Under the pieces are notes generated by a model. It was not told where the DNA came from, did not search any database, and saw nothing but the letters and a program-made list of their open reading frames with translations. The position numbers and the translations under genes are program-made. Positions 6,309 through 13,784 of a DNA stretch of 18,257 nucleotides are shown one piece after another; position 1 is the first letter of the stretch, and every line of letters begins with the position of its first letter. Origin of the DNA: an uncultured Eubacteriales bacterium (lineage in GTDB: Bacteria > Bacillota > Clostridia > Oscillospirales > Acutalibacteraceae); the NCBI GenBank assembly GCA_948815685.1, contig CAQJOC010000002.1:4553-22809 (forward strand), written 5' to 3'.

Positions 6309-7415
6309 TCACTGTGCCCTAAGTCTAACAGGTAAAACAAGAAAGAGAAAATTTTTCCCTTCTTTGGGCAAAATTTTAATAGGGCTAAGAGAACCGTTAA
6401 TCTCAATAATAACTTCGTCTGTATCGGAATTTCTCAAAGCATCCATCATATATTTACTATTAAACCCAATTTCAATATCTTCTCCCTCTGTTTTAATCGG
6501 AAATTCATCAAAAGCTTTTCCTATTGCGGTAGAACAGGAAAGCCTTGCAAAACCTGTAGAAATATTGCATCTTACCGGGCTTTTTAGTCTTTCATTTATA
6601 AGGAGAGAAACTCTTTCAACACTTTCAAGCATTAATCTCGTATTTACAGATACCCTAGTTTTAAACTTTTCCGGTATAGATACTTCATAATCTAAAAATT
6701 CTCCCTCAAGAAGCCTTGAAATTACGCAATATTCTCCCGTATTAAACATTATGTGCCTCTGTCCTGCAAATATCTGTAATGTTTTATCCTCTCCATCCGG
6801 AAGAAGTTTTAAAACCTCTCCAAGGGCTTTTCCCGGAACAACAAATCTTATTTCTAAATTTTCTTTTATTTCTTCAGTTCTTACCGCCATTCGATAGCCA
6901 TCCACAGAGACCAGTTTTATCTCATTCTTTTTTATATCAAAAAGAGTGCCTGTATGTACAGGCTTTGTATCAATATCTGCGACAGCAAAGATTGTCTGTT
7001 TTATCATGCTTTTAGCTATTTGAACGGGTAAATTTATTGAATCCGGATTTTCAATTTCTGGAACTTCAGGAAATTCTTCTGCACTTATTCCAACCAAAGA
7101 AAATTCACTTAGTCCACTTTTTATTGAAACAGTAAGTCTTTCTTTTGTTTCTATTGTAACGGTTTCCGCGGGAAGCCTTCTTATAATATCTGTAAAAAGT
7201 TTTGCACTCAAAACAATTTTTCCTTCGTTTAAAACTGTTGCATCAATGCTTGTTTTTATAGCAATTTCCGTATTGTATCCGCATAGTTTCAACTGCGAAT
7301 TTTCTGCACTTATAAAAACACCCTCAAGTGCTGCCAAGTTTGATTTTGGAGAAACAGCTCTTTGAACATTTGACAATGCTTCAACAAGTTTTGTTCTTTC
7401 GCAGGTAAAATTCAA
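6309..7415 (-). CDS. dnaN: DNA polymerase III beta sliding clamp
   Basis: DnaN is the ring-shaped clamp that tethers DNA polymerase to the template. It is made of three repeated folds and works as a homodimer. The open frame extends to an upstream codon at 7493, but family proteins begin at MxFTxxxxxL. I therefore place the start at the TTG 7413-7415 (reads LNFTCERTKL), nine bases after AAAAGGA. This gives 368 aa, the normal length. The C-terminus LPVRLRAQ matches the family's conserved M/LPxR end, which forms part of the partner-peptide pocket. It lies downstream of dnaA on the same strand, but the gap is an unusually long ~590 bp. recF and gyrB do not follow; the convergent secreted protein gene does. 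Confidence 0.94.
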   Translation of the reverse strand: MNFTCERTKLVEALSNVQRAVSPKSNLAALEGVFISAENSQLKLCGYNTEIAIKTSIDATVLNEGKIVLSAKLFTDIIRRLPAETVTIETKERLTVSIKSGLSEFSLVGISAEEFPEVPEIENPDSINLPVQIAKSMIKQTIFAVADIDTKPVHTGTLFDIKKNEIKLVSVDGYRMAVRTEEIKENLEIRFVVPGKALGEVLKLLPDGEDKTLQIFAGQRHIMFNTGEYCVISRLLEGEFLDYEVSIPEKFKTRVSVNTRLMLESVERVSLLINERLKSPVRCNISTGFARLSCSTAIGKAFDEFPIKTEGEDIEIGFNSKYMMDALRNSDTDEVIIEINGSLSPIKILPKEGKNFLFLVLPVRLRAQ

Positions 7416-8002
7416 AACAATCAGTCCTTTTCTTTTTAGAATTGCTATTAGTATGTAACTATAGTATATATTTTTAGTATTAGTAGTAGGCACGGTGGAA
7501 AAGTTAAAAGTTGTTGGAAAGTTAGTATTTTTGTAGAGTTGAGGAAAATTTTTTCATGTGAACTTATTGTTGATATTTTGGTTGAAAAATTTTTCGGGTG
7601 ATTTTATTAAACAAAAGTGTTGAAAGAAGATTGTTGAGTGTTAAAAAAAAGTGGAAAATTTTTTTGCCCTTTTGAGGTGAAATTCAACAGCTTTTGTGAG
7701 AAAGTTGAAAACTTTCAACATAAAAAACTTTTCAAAGAAGAATATCTATTTTTCATATTAAAAATAACTTTAAAAGTTTCTTTTTTACAGCATTTTTCTC
7801 TCCTCACGTTTTATTACAGTATCAAATTATTAATACAATTTATTTTTTACAATTTTCTTTACTAAACTCCTACCAAATTAGTATTAATTAAAAACTTTTA
7901 TCTTTTTGTTATACCTATTTTTGATTACCACAGCCTTTATTCTTTATTTTTTTTATCTTATTTTTGATTAAACAACGATTTTTCGGATATTATAAAAGAA
8001 AA
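7416..8002. other. oriC: Candidate origin of replication (dnaA-dnaN spacer)
   Basis: This 587-bp non-coding stretch is extremely AT-rich, especially 7740-7980, which could serve as an unwinding region. It holds a cluster of related 9-mers resembling a drifted DnaA box: GTGGAAAAG (7495-7503), TGTTGAAAG (7618-7626), GTGGAAAA (7651-7658) and AGTTGAAAACTTTCAACA (7703-7720). The strict consensus TTATCCACA is not found. The same CTTTCAACATAAAAA sequence recurs upstream of dnaA at 9398-9411. Spacers flanking dnaA are known origin positions in Firmicutes. That this is the active origin is inference. Confidence 0.5.
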
Positions 8003-9319
8003 TTATCTGTCTCTTATATTCTTTATAATATCCTCAACCATAGCTTTTATTTTTTTATCTTTGTTTATTGTTTTTTCTGCTTGCTGTATTGCATAAACAA
8101 TAGTTGAGTGGTCTCTCCCGCCGAATTCATCACCGATAGAGGATAAAGACATTTGAGTAATTTCCCGAACGACAAACATCGAAAGTTGACGGGCATTTGA
8201 AACAGCCGAAGACCTTTTCGAAGACCGGATATCTTCACTGCTTACACCGAAAGTACGTGCGACTTCATCTATGATTTTTTCAACGGTAACAGGTGGCGGC
8301 TGGTCGTTGTTTAAAATATCTGATATCGCAGCTTGAGCAGTTTGAAGTCCCATCGGTTCACCGCCGAGCAAATTATATGCTTTCATCTTTTTAACAGCCC
8401 CTTCGAGCTGTCGGATATTCGTTTTAAGATGTTTGGCGAGATAATCACAGACGTCCGCAGGCATTTTGATATCCAGCATTTCTGCTTTCCTTTTAACAAT
8501 AGCAATTCTTGTTTCAAAGTCAGGAGGCTGAATATCGGCTATCAATCCCCATTCAAAACGAGTACGGAGCCTATCTTCAAGAGTCTGAATTTCTTTGGGA
8601 GGTCTGTCTGAGGTTAGAACAATTTGTTTTTTTGCTTCATAAAGGGAGTTAAAAGTATGAAAAAATTCTTCCTGAGTGGAATCTTTACCAGCGATGAACT
8701 GGATATCATCCACTAAAAGAATGTCTGTTTTTCGATATTTTTGATGAAATTCTAATGTGGAATTTCGCCTAATGGAATCAATAAGTTCGTTTGTGAAATC
8801 ATCACCTTTTATGTAAAGTGTTGTCATATTTGGTTTGTTTTTTTTGATATCATTACAAATTGCATAAAGAAGGTGAGTTTTACCAAGTCCGGAATTTCCG
8901 TATATGAAAAGAGGATTATAAGCGCCGGCCGGATTGGCTGCAACAGCAAGGGCTGCAGCATGTGCAAATTTATTGGAAGAACCGACTATATATGTATCAA
9001 ATGTGAAATCATATTCGGAGTCTATGGCTAAATTTTGTTTGCCTTCCTTATTTTGACTATCGTTTTCCTCCGGAGTTGTCAGACAAATATCAAAACCCGA
9101 ACCAAAAATTTCACTAAAAGCACTGTTTAGAAGCCCTAGATAACATCTGTTGATAGTTTGACGATGAAATTCGTTCGGGACCATAAGCATTGCAGTACCT
9201 TTTTCAAAATCGAGCTTAATGGGTTTAATTCTGCTTATCCAAGTTTTATAGGCGACATCCGTTATTCGCGTTTTACAAAAATCGCAAATTAAATCCCATG
9301 CCTCGTTAAAGGATTCCAT
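8003..9319 (-). CDS. dnaA: Chromosomal replication initiator DnaA
   Basis: DnaA is the AAA+ ATPase that binds DnaA boxes, opens the origin and helps load the helicase. The frame is open to 9349, but the ATG at 9319 (MESFNEAWDL) sits ten bases after GGGAGG, giving 438 aa. Domain I spans about residues 1-80, with a short, poorly conserved domain II to about 105. The AAA+ core has Walker A GNSGLGKTH (141-149), Walker B ILLVDD (200-205) and sensor-2 region NIRQLEGA (301-308). Domain IV has the helix-turn-helix signature GRDHST (401-406). Ser replaces the first Thr of the usual DHTT, and NARQ (375-378) replaces the usual PRQ, a variant I associate with Clostridia. The promoter overlaps candidate DnaA boxes, consistent with autoregulation. 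Confidence 0.97.
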   Translation of the reverse strand: MESFNEAWDLICDFCKTRITDVAYKTWISRIKPIKLDFEKGTAMLMVPNEFHRQTINRCYLGLLNSAFSEIFGSGFDICLTTPEENDSQNKEGKQNLAIDSEYDFTFDTYIVGSSNKFAHAAALAVAANPAGAYNPLFIYGNSGLGKTHLLYAICNDIKKNKPNMTTLYIKGDDFTNELIDSIRRNSTLEFHQKYRKTDILLVDDIQFIAGKDSTQEEFFHTFNSLYEAKKQIVLTSDRPPKEIQTLEDRLRTRFEWGLIADIQPPDFETRIAIVKRKAEMLDIKMPADVCDYLAKHLKTNIRQLEGAVKKMKAYNLLGGEPMGLQTAQAAISDILNNDQPPPVTVEKIIDEVARTFGVSSEDIRSSKRSSAVSNARQLSMFVVREITQMSLSSIGDEFGGRDHSTIVYAIQQAEKTINKDKKIKAMVEDIIKNIRDR

Positions 9320-9375
9320 ATTTAAGGTTCCTCCCAAAAAATAAAGCAAAAATTCTTAAAAATAGCATAATTTTT

Positions 9376-9404
9376 ATTCTATCATAAAAGTTTTCAACTT
9401 TCAA
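9376..9404 (-). promoter_or_regulatory. dnaA promoter
   Basis: On the minus strand, TTGAAA (9399-9404), a 17-bp spacer and TAGAAT (9376-9381) form a sigma-A-type promoter about 57 bp upstream of the dnaA ATG. The -35 lies inside the DnaA-box-like inverted repeat 9391-9420, so bound DnaA would compete with RNA polymerase. Confidence 0.6.
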
Positions 9405-9420
9405 CATAAAAAGTTGAAAA
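9391..9420. repeat. Inverted repeat with DnaA-box-like units upstream of dnaA
   Basis: TTTTCAACTTT (9391-9401) and AAAGTTGAAAA (9410-9420) are perfect 11-bp complements. They enclose CTTTCAACA (9398-9406), the 9-mer also found in the dnaA-dnaN spacer at 7712-7720 and, inverted, at 7618-7626. This is the upstream half of a possible bipartite origin or an autoregulatory site. Confidence 0.55.
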
Positions 9421-9426
9421 AACCTC

Positions 9427-9453
9427 TTCTTATTTTCGAAAAAAAAATAAGAA
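9427..9453. other. Perfect AT-rich inverted repeat
   Basis: TTCTTATTTT (9427-9436) and AAAATAAGAA (9444-9453) pair perfectly across a 7-base loop, just beyond the DnaA-box-like repeat. It may be part of origin architecture or a weak minus-strand terminator; the T-run is four bases away. Confidence 0.4.
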
Positions 9454-9502
9454 TAAACAAAAGGAAAAAAGAAAATTTTAAGATATGGAAATATTATAGA
9501 AA

Positions 9503-9560
9503 ACAACGCATAAAGGTCAGCTCATGCCGTTGTGGGTATATCTGAGGGGATATTTTCCAC
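9503..9560. repeat. Two-hairpin conserved element, copy 1
   Basis: Hairpin A pairs ACAACG-CAT with ATGC-CGTTGT (about 9505-9536, one bulge). Hairpin B pairs GTGG-ATATC with GATAT-CCAC (about 9534-9561). The core GCATAAAGGNNAGNCTCANGCC and then TTGTGG is shared with the copy at 13648-13712. Stem bases differ between the copies but pairing is kept. No coding potential is seen. It lies between the rplI terminator and the dnaA promoter. Confidence 0.55.
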
Positions 9561-9621
9561 CGTATTGAGCGAAAAATTTACAGCACATCTGGTACTACAA
9601 CCTTCATATATTGTTGACCAT

Positions 9622-9649
9622 ACAAAAAAGGCGAATTAAAATCCGCCTT
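9622..9649 (-). terminator. Terminator of gdpP-rplI
   Basis: AAGGCG (9628-9633) pairs with CGCCTT (9644-9649), and the pairing extends inward with AT pairs. Read on the minus strand it ends in TTTTTT, 63 bp after the rplI stop. Confidence 0.85.
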
Positions 9650-9711
9650 CTAAGTTTTTATTACTAAACCTTTTAATAAAAAAGGTGAAAAATTTTAAGT
9701 TTTATATGTCG

Positions 9712-10197
9712 TTAATTAGATGAAACATCCTGTTCCTTTACATTGACCGTTATATTAGCCGTTACACCTGTATATATTTTAATTTCATAAGGATAAGACC
9801 CAAAAGTATCTATAATTTTTGTTTCTTCTAAAGAACTTTTTATTTTCTTTTTTTCTATAAAAACTCCATATTTTGCATTTAATGCTTCTGATATATCTTT
9901 TGAAGTAACAGAACCAAACAGTTTACCCTTATTTCCTCCCTTTGCGAAAACATCAACAGATTTTCCGTCTATTAAACTTTTCACAGACTGTGCTTTCTCT
10001 AGTTCTTCTTTACGGATTTTTTCATCTGCAGCTTTTTTCTGTGCCAGTTCGTTAAGCGAAGCAGTATTGGCAACATATGCCTTGCTCTGAGGAATAAGAA
10101 AATTTCTTGCATATCCCTCTAAAACACTGACAACGTCCCCTTCTTTTCCTAAATTTTCTATATCTTCACGCAATATTACTTTGACAGATGTTGCCAT
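9712..10197 (-). CDS. rplI: 50S ribosomal protein bL9
   Basis: bL9 binds 23S rRNA at the base of the L1 stalk and spans the ribosome surface. The N-terminal domain is canonical: VKVILREDIENLGKEGD, then the conserved VxxGYARNFLIPxxxA (about residues 26-41). A long charged central helix (about 41-75) and a C-terminal RNA-binding domain follow. I start at the ATG 10197 (MATSVKV), one base after the gdpP stop, giving 161 aa. This is slightly longer than the usual ~150 because of an acidic tail. The frame is open ten codons further upstream into gdpP, but bL9 proteins begin at this methionine. The ribosome binding site (AAGAGTGAT) is weak, suggesting coupling to gdpP translation. Confidence 0.95.
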   Translation of the reverse strand: MATSVKVILREDIENLGKEGDVVSVLEGYARNFLIPQSKAYVANTASLNELAQKKAADEKIRKEELEKAQSVKSLIDGKSVDVFAKGGNKGKLFGSVTSKDISEALNAKYGVFIEKKKIKSSLEETKIIDTFGSYPYEIKIYTGVTANITVNVKEQDVSSN

Positions 10198-10198
10198 T

Positions 10199-12166
10199 TT
10201 AATCACTCTTTTCTTCTTTATTTTCACTAAATAAATCTTTAAGTATATTGAAAAGTTTTTCTTTTACTTCTTGCAAAGACATTCCCGAAATTTGTGTGGC
10301 AGCCATTGACTGATGTCCGCCTCCACCAAGTTTTTCCATAATAACTTGAACGTTCACTTCACCTAAAGCTCTTGCCGAAACACAAATCTGATCCTTATAA
10401 GGAAAAATAACAAAAGATGCCTTAATCCCCTGAATCCCTAAAAGTTCATCTGCCGCTTGGGCACACGCAACTCTCACATCACCTTTTGATTCTTCAAGCT
10501 CCGCAACAGCACAGTTTACGTAAACTTCCGAACTATCAATAATTTTACACTTTATTTTATATGTGTCAATAGAATCGGAAAACATTTTTTTTACTTCAAC
10601 GGTATCCGCACCCTTTTTTTTCAAATAAGCAGCGGCCTCGAATGTCCTTATTCCCGTTTTCATAAAAAAGTTCTTTGTATCAAGCATTATTCCCGCAAGC
10701 AAACATTCAGCCTCTGCTTTTTTGAGATTTTTATCTCCCATATATTGAACTAATTCTGTAACCATCTCGCTGGCAGATGAAGCAAATGTCTCATGATAAA
10801 ATATAACAGCATCGGAAATATGATCCACTGCCATCCTATGATGGTCTATAACCACAATATCTTTACATTTTTTATATAATTCACCGTCTTCAAGAAAATT
10901 TACGCAATGTGTATCGACAACAACTAAAAGAGTATTCTCTTTTAATATTGATTTGCTTTTTTCCGGACTTATAAATATGACTTTATCGAGAGATTTTTCC
11001 AGTTTTTCTATTGTATCCCCTGCCAAAGATGTTTCTTTATCAACTACAATATATGCTTCTTTGTTTTTTATATTTGATGCTACACTCCAAATTCCGACTG
11101 CAGCTCCTATACTATCCAAATCTGAAAACCTGTGTCCCGTAATAAAAATCATATCACTGGTTGACATCTGTTCATACAAAGCGGCTGCAATGACTCTTGT
11201 CCTGACTTTACTTCTTTTTTCTATTTCTTTTGAAGTTCCTCCAAAAAATTCATATGTTTCGCCTTTTTTTATCGAAACTTGGTCTCCACCTCGTCCTAGA
11301 GACATATCCAAAGCGTTTTGTGCCCACCTTTCCGCTTCAAGCAAATTCATAGCTCCATGCCCTATTCCTATTGAAGCGGTAGCAAATCTATGGTCGTCAA
11401 GTTTCACATTATGAATTCTGTTTATTATTTTAAATTTATCGGTTTTAAAGATTTTTATGTGTCGTTCTTCAAAAATCATTATAAATTTTCCGTCTGTAAG
11501 TTTTTTAATAAATCCCGATGTTTCCGATGCCCATTCTCTTAACATAGTTTCAACCGAAGAAGTGATTTGTGATAACTGTGCGTCTGTGCAATCTCTTTTA
11601 AGTTCTTCCATATTATCAAAAAGAATTAAAGCTACAACCGGTCGACTTTCACTATATTCCTGTTCTATTTCTTTATATTCAGTACATTCTATAAAATAAA
11701 GTGCCGCAGCACTATTAAACTGTGACCCATATACAATATAATTTCTTCCGTTAAACTTAATATCTACACCGTTTTTTGCTAGGACATCATTTAATGTTTC
11801 TCCGGCTAAAAATTGTAAAATAGATTCTCCAAGCCATCCTCGACCTTTTCCTACAACGTCTCTGAATAACATATTATATGAAACTATTTCACCTATTTTT
11901 CCGACTAAAACCGTAGGAATAGGGATTCTCTGTAAAAAATCCGTGTCGACATCTCCAAGTGCGTCAACAGCATTTTTTATCAAGCTATTTATATAACCGT
12001 CAAATTTTTTAATTCCAAAATAAATTAAAAGTGCTGAAACCATAGCTACCAACATATCTAAAGCAAACAATATCCAACTAAATGGTAAACTCAAACAAGC
12101 CATTACCATCATTGATATAGATACTATATAAAATAAAGGGGAAATTATCCAAATTTTTTTACTCAA
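10199..12166 (-). CDS. gdpP: Membrane-bound cyclic-di-AMP phosphodiesterase GdpP
   Basis: GdpP hydrolyses c-di-AMP to pApA and so controls potassium balance, cell-wall stress and beta-lactam tolerance in Firmicutes. The 655-aa protein has two N-terminal membrane helices (about 7-27 and 30-51) and a PAS-like segment (about 75-165). A degenerate GGDEF domain follows (about 175-300), where TDGKF at 224-228 replaces GGDEF. The catalytic DHH/DHHA1 unit carries GHRFSDLD (344-351), VVVDTH (415-420), DHH (441-443) and GGGGH (614-618). All DHH-family metal ligands are recognisable, so it should be active. The start is TTG at 12166, ten bases after GGAGGT; a nearer GTG is out of frame. Overlap-like spacing to rplI (one base) marks an operon, the common Firmicutes arrangement. 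Confidence 0.94.
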   Translation of the reverse strand: MSKKIWIISPLFYIVSISMMVMACLSLPFSWILFALDMLVAMVSALLIYFGIKKFDGYINSLIKNAVDALGDVDTDFLQRIPIPTVLVGKIGEIVSYNMLFRDVVGKGRGWLGESILQFLAGETLNDVLAKNGVDIKFNGRNYIVYGSQFNSAAALYFIECTEYKEIEQEYSESRPVVALILFDNMEELKRDCTDAQLSQITSSVETMLREWASETSGFIKKLTDGKFIMIFEERHIKIFKTDKFKIINRIHNVKLDDHRFATASIGIGHGAMNLLEAERWAQNALDMSLGRGGDQVSIKKGETYEFFGGTSKEIEKRSKVRTRVIAAALYEQMSTSDMIFITGHRFSDLDSIGAAVGIWSVASNIKNKEAYIVVDKETSLAGDTIEKLEKSLDKVIFISPEKSKSILKENTLLVVVDTHCVNFLEDGELYKKCKDIVVIDHHRMAVDHISDAVIFYHETFASSASEMVTELVQYMGDKNLKKAEAECLLAGIMLDTKNFFMKTGIRTFEAAAYLKKKGADTVEVKKMFSDSIDTYKIKCKIIDSSEVYVNCAVAELEESKGDVRVACAQAADELLGIQGIKASFVIFPYKDQICVSARALGEVNVQVIMEKLGGGGHQSMAATQISGMSLQEVKEKLFNILKDLFSENKEEKSD

Positions 12167-12226
12167 AACTCACTGTACCTCCTTATCTAAAAAAAACAAA
12201 GCTTTTTGAGAAACTGCCACTATCCG

Positions 12227-12243
12227 AAAAGTCGAGGACTTTT
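12227..12243. other. Hairpin in the gdpP leader
   Basis: AAAAGTC and GACTTTT pair perfectly around a three-base loop, just downstream of the predicted gdpP transcription start. It would fold at the 5' end of the mRNA. A role in mRNA stability is inference. Confidence 0.4.
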
Positions 12244-12254
12244 GACTAAAGTAT

Positions 12255-12283
12255 AGTATTATATAAAACTTGAAGCAAGTCAA
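12255..12283 (-). promoter_or_regulatory. Promoter of gdpP-rplI
   Basis: On the minus strand, TTGACT (12278-12283), 17 bp, and AATACT (12255-12260) form a sigma-A-type promoter about 90 bp upstream of the TTG start. Confidence 0.6.
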
Positions 12284-12399
12284 ATATATACCTTTGACGA
12301 TTAATTTCTTAATAACTTTAAAACAGAGAATTATAAAAATTCAAAAATTTTCTCCGTGTATTTTTGACACACAACGAAAACAGAAAAAAGACATCTAAG

Positions 12400-12436
12400 G
12401 AAAAATTAAAAAGGAGGTTCCAAGAAGAGAATCTCC
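12400..12436 (-). terminator. Terminator of the glycosyltransferase gene
   Basis: GGAGGTTC (12413-12420) pairs with GAATCTCC (12429-12436), seven Watson-Crick pairs plus one wobble. The minus strand then reads TTTTTAATTTTT. It lies about 125 bp after the glycosyltransferase stop. Confidence 0.7.
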
Positions 12437-12560
12437 ATAAAAATCTTTGAAACATTTGTAATTTTTTATTTTGCAAAGTATTGACTTAGTTTTTAAATTT
12501 TTTGATATAAAAAATGAAAATGATGATTTAAGAATACTTAAACTTTATAGAAAAGATATA

Positions 12561-13562
12561 CTATTTAAAATTCCAAAATTTAAATATTCCTACCCAAAAT
12601 CCTAAACCATATGAAATATGTAAAATAAAATGCACCAGCATTAGCCTTAATTTATCCGGTATGGTTGTTACCTTGTCATTTTTAAATGAAAAGTATAAAT
12701 TCAATAGTATATATATACCCATAACAAAGATAAACATCCAAAATATTTTTTCAAAAAAGAATGAAGCTATACCGAAAATTGCCAAAAAAGTAACAAATGC
12801 CATTGGAACCAAGTGAGAAAACCTAGCAGGACGCCCGTGTTTTTTTATTATGGCAACTTTCCACATACCATATTCAAAATATTGTTTAAAAAGAGAACTA
12901 TAAGTTGATCTGGGGTAATATATGCTTTTTATTGCCGGGGTACTATAAATTTTAAATCCTCTTTCTATCATCCTAAAGGTTAAATCGTCATCTTCGTTTC
13001 TTATAAATCTTTCGTCATACATGCCGATATCTATAATATCTTGTTTTTTAAATGTTCCTAAAAATACTGTATCTGCATAGCCTTCATAATCTTTGTCGTG
13101 GTTTTTTCCGCCTCCGAGTGCAAAGTCGGAATGATAAGCAGCTGCTATTACTTTTTGCAATACTGTTTTTCCTGCGGTAATAACAGGACCGCCAACATTT
13201 ATGGCATCAGTTTTTTCAAGGTACTCTATACATTTAGATATATAATCATTTGCATATTGGCTATGTGCATCCATCCTGACTATATATTTCCCAACTGCCG
13301 ATTTTATACCTATGTTTAAAGCATATGGAATAAATTTATTTGGATTATTCAGCAGTCGTATATTACATCCTTCTGTAATGTACTTTTTTATGATATCTAC
13401 AGTTTTATCTTCAGAATTTCCGTCTACAAATATTATTTCAAGAAGGTTTTTAGGATAATCTTGATTAAAAATCGACTCAATACATTTTTCTATATATTTG
13501 CTTTCGTTTCTGATTGGAACAACCACTGAAACTCGAATTTCCGACTTTTCCAAAGGCTCCAT
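12561..13562 (-). CDS. Family 2 glycosyltransferase, ExoA-like
   Basis: This membrane-associated GT-A enzyme is expected to move a sugar from a nucleotide-sugar onto a lipid-linked glycan. Residue numbers use the ATG at 13562 (333 aa). The nucleotide-binding start is VSVVVPIRNE (11-20), FVDGNSEDKT follows (45-54), the metal/acceptor motif is RMDAH (96-100; D98), and NEDDDL (189-194) is the likely catalytic-base region. Three hydrophobic C-terminal helices lie at about 252-270, 273-292 and 311-328. The layout resembles ExoA-type transferases of exopolysaccharide synthesis; the real product is unknown. The start is uncertain: the frame is open to a TTG at 13598, but neither codon has a well-spaced ribosome binding site. 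No other polysaccharide genes are nearby. Copy 2 of the two-hairpin element lies just upstream. Confidence 0.85.
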   Translation of the reverse strand: MEPLEKSEIRVSVVVPIRNESKYIEKCIESIFNQDYPKNLLEIIFVDGNSEDKTVDIIKKYITEGCNIRLLNNPNKFIPYALNIGIKSAVGKYIVRMDAHSQYANDYISKCIEYLEKTDAINVGGPVITAGKTVLQKVIAAAYHSDFALGGGKNHDKDYEGYADTVFLGTFKKQDIIDIGMYDERFIRNEDDDLTFRMIERGFKIYSTPAIKSIYYPRSTYSSLFKQYFEYGMWKVAIIKKHGRPARFSHLVPMAFVTFLAIFGIASFFFEKIFWMFIFVMGIYILLNLYFSFKNDKVTTIPDKLRLMLVHFILHISYGLGFWVGIFKFWNFK

Positions 13563-13647
13563 CCTTTTTAAAAATATTTTGTTTATAGAGTATATCAAAT
13601 AAAAAAATAAAGCAATTTTTTAAAATTTGCCGAAAAAGAAACTAAAG

Positions 13648-13712
13648 GCAACACAGCATAAAGGGAGACTCACGCCTTTGTGGCACATATGCGAGTATGT
13701 TTTCTACTTTTG
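13648..13712. repeat. Two-hairpin conserved element, copy 2
   Basis: Hairpin A pairs AAAGGC (about 13645-13650) with GCCTTT (about 13674-13679). Hairpin B pairs GTGG-ACAT with ATGT-CTAC. The core GCATAAAGG..AG.CTCA.GCC..TTGTGG matches copy 1 at 9503-9560, while hairpin A's stem has a different sequence. Weaker similarity (TTGAG, CAGCA) continues to about 13733. It lies between the parC-like stop and the glycosyltransferase gene. Confidence 0.55.
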
Positions 13713-13784
13713 AGATTCTATTTATAAAAAATATCAGCAGTTTAATGTTTCAAGTTGATTTTGCAGAAAACCTAATATATTGAC

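Noticed and set aside
7638..7865. 75-codon plus-strand ORF in the dnaA-dnaN spacer
   Set aside because: Phe/Lys-rich low-complexity translation with no ribosome binding site; it overlaps the DnaA-box-like cluster and looks like an AT-rich artefact.
8863..8880. GCATAAAG-like match to the two-hairpin element inside dnaA
   Set aside because: It encodes the conserved LLYAICND stretch of DnaA and lacks the rest of the element.
9306..9506. 66-codon minus-strand ORF overlapping the dnaA start
   Set aside because: It covers the dnaA promoter and ribosome binding site; the translation is Phe-rich and family-less.
9614..9643. Plus-strand TTGACC-17-TAAAAT promoter match
   Set aside because: The -10 falls in the loop of the rplI terminator and it would drive only antisense RNA into rplI; probably chance, although the spacing equals that of P1 at 5273.
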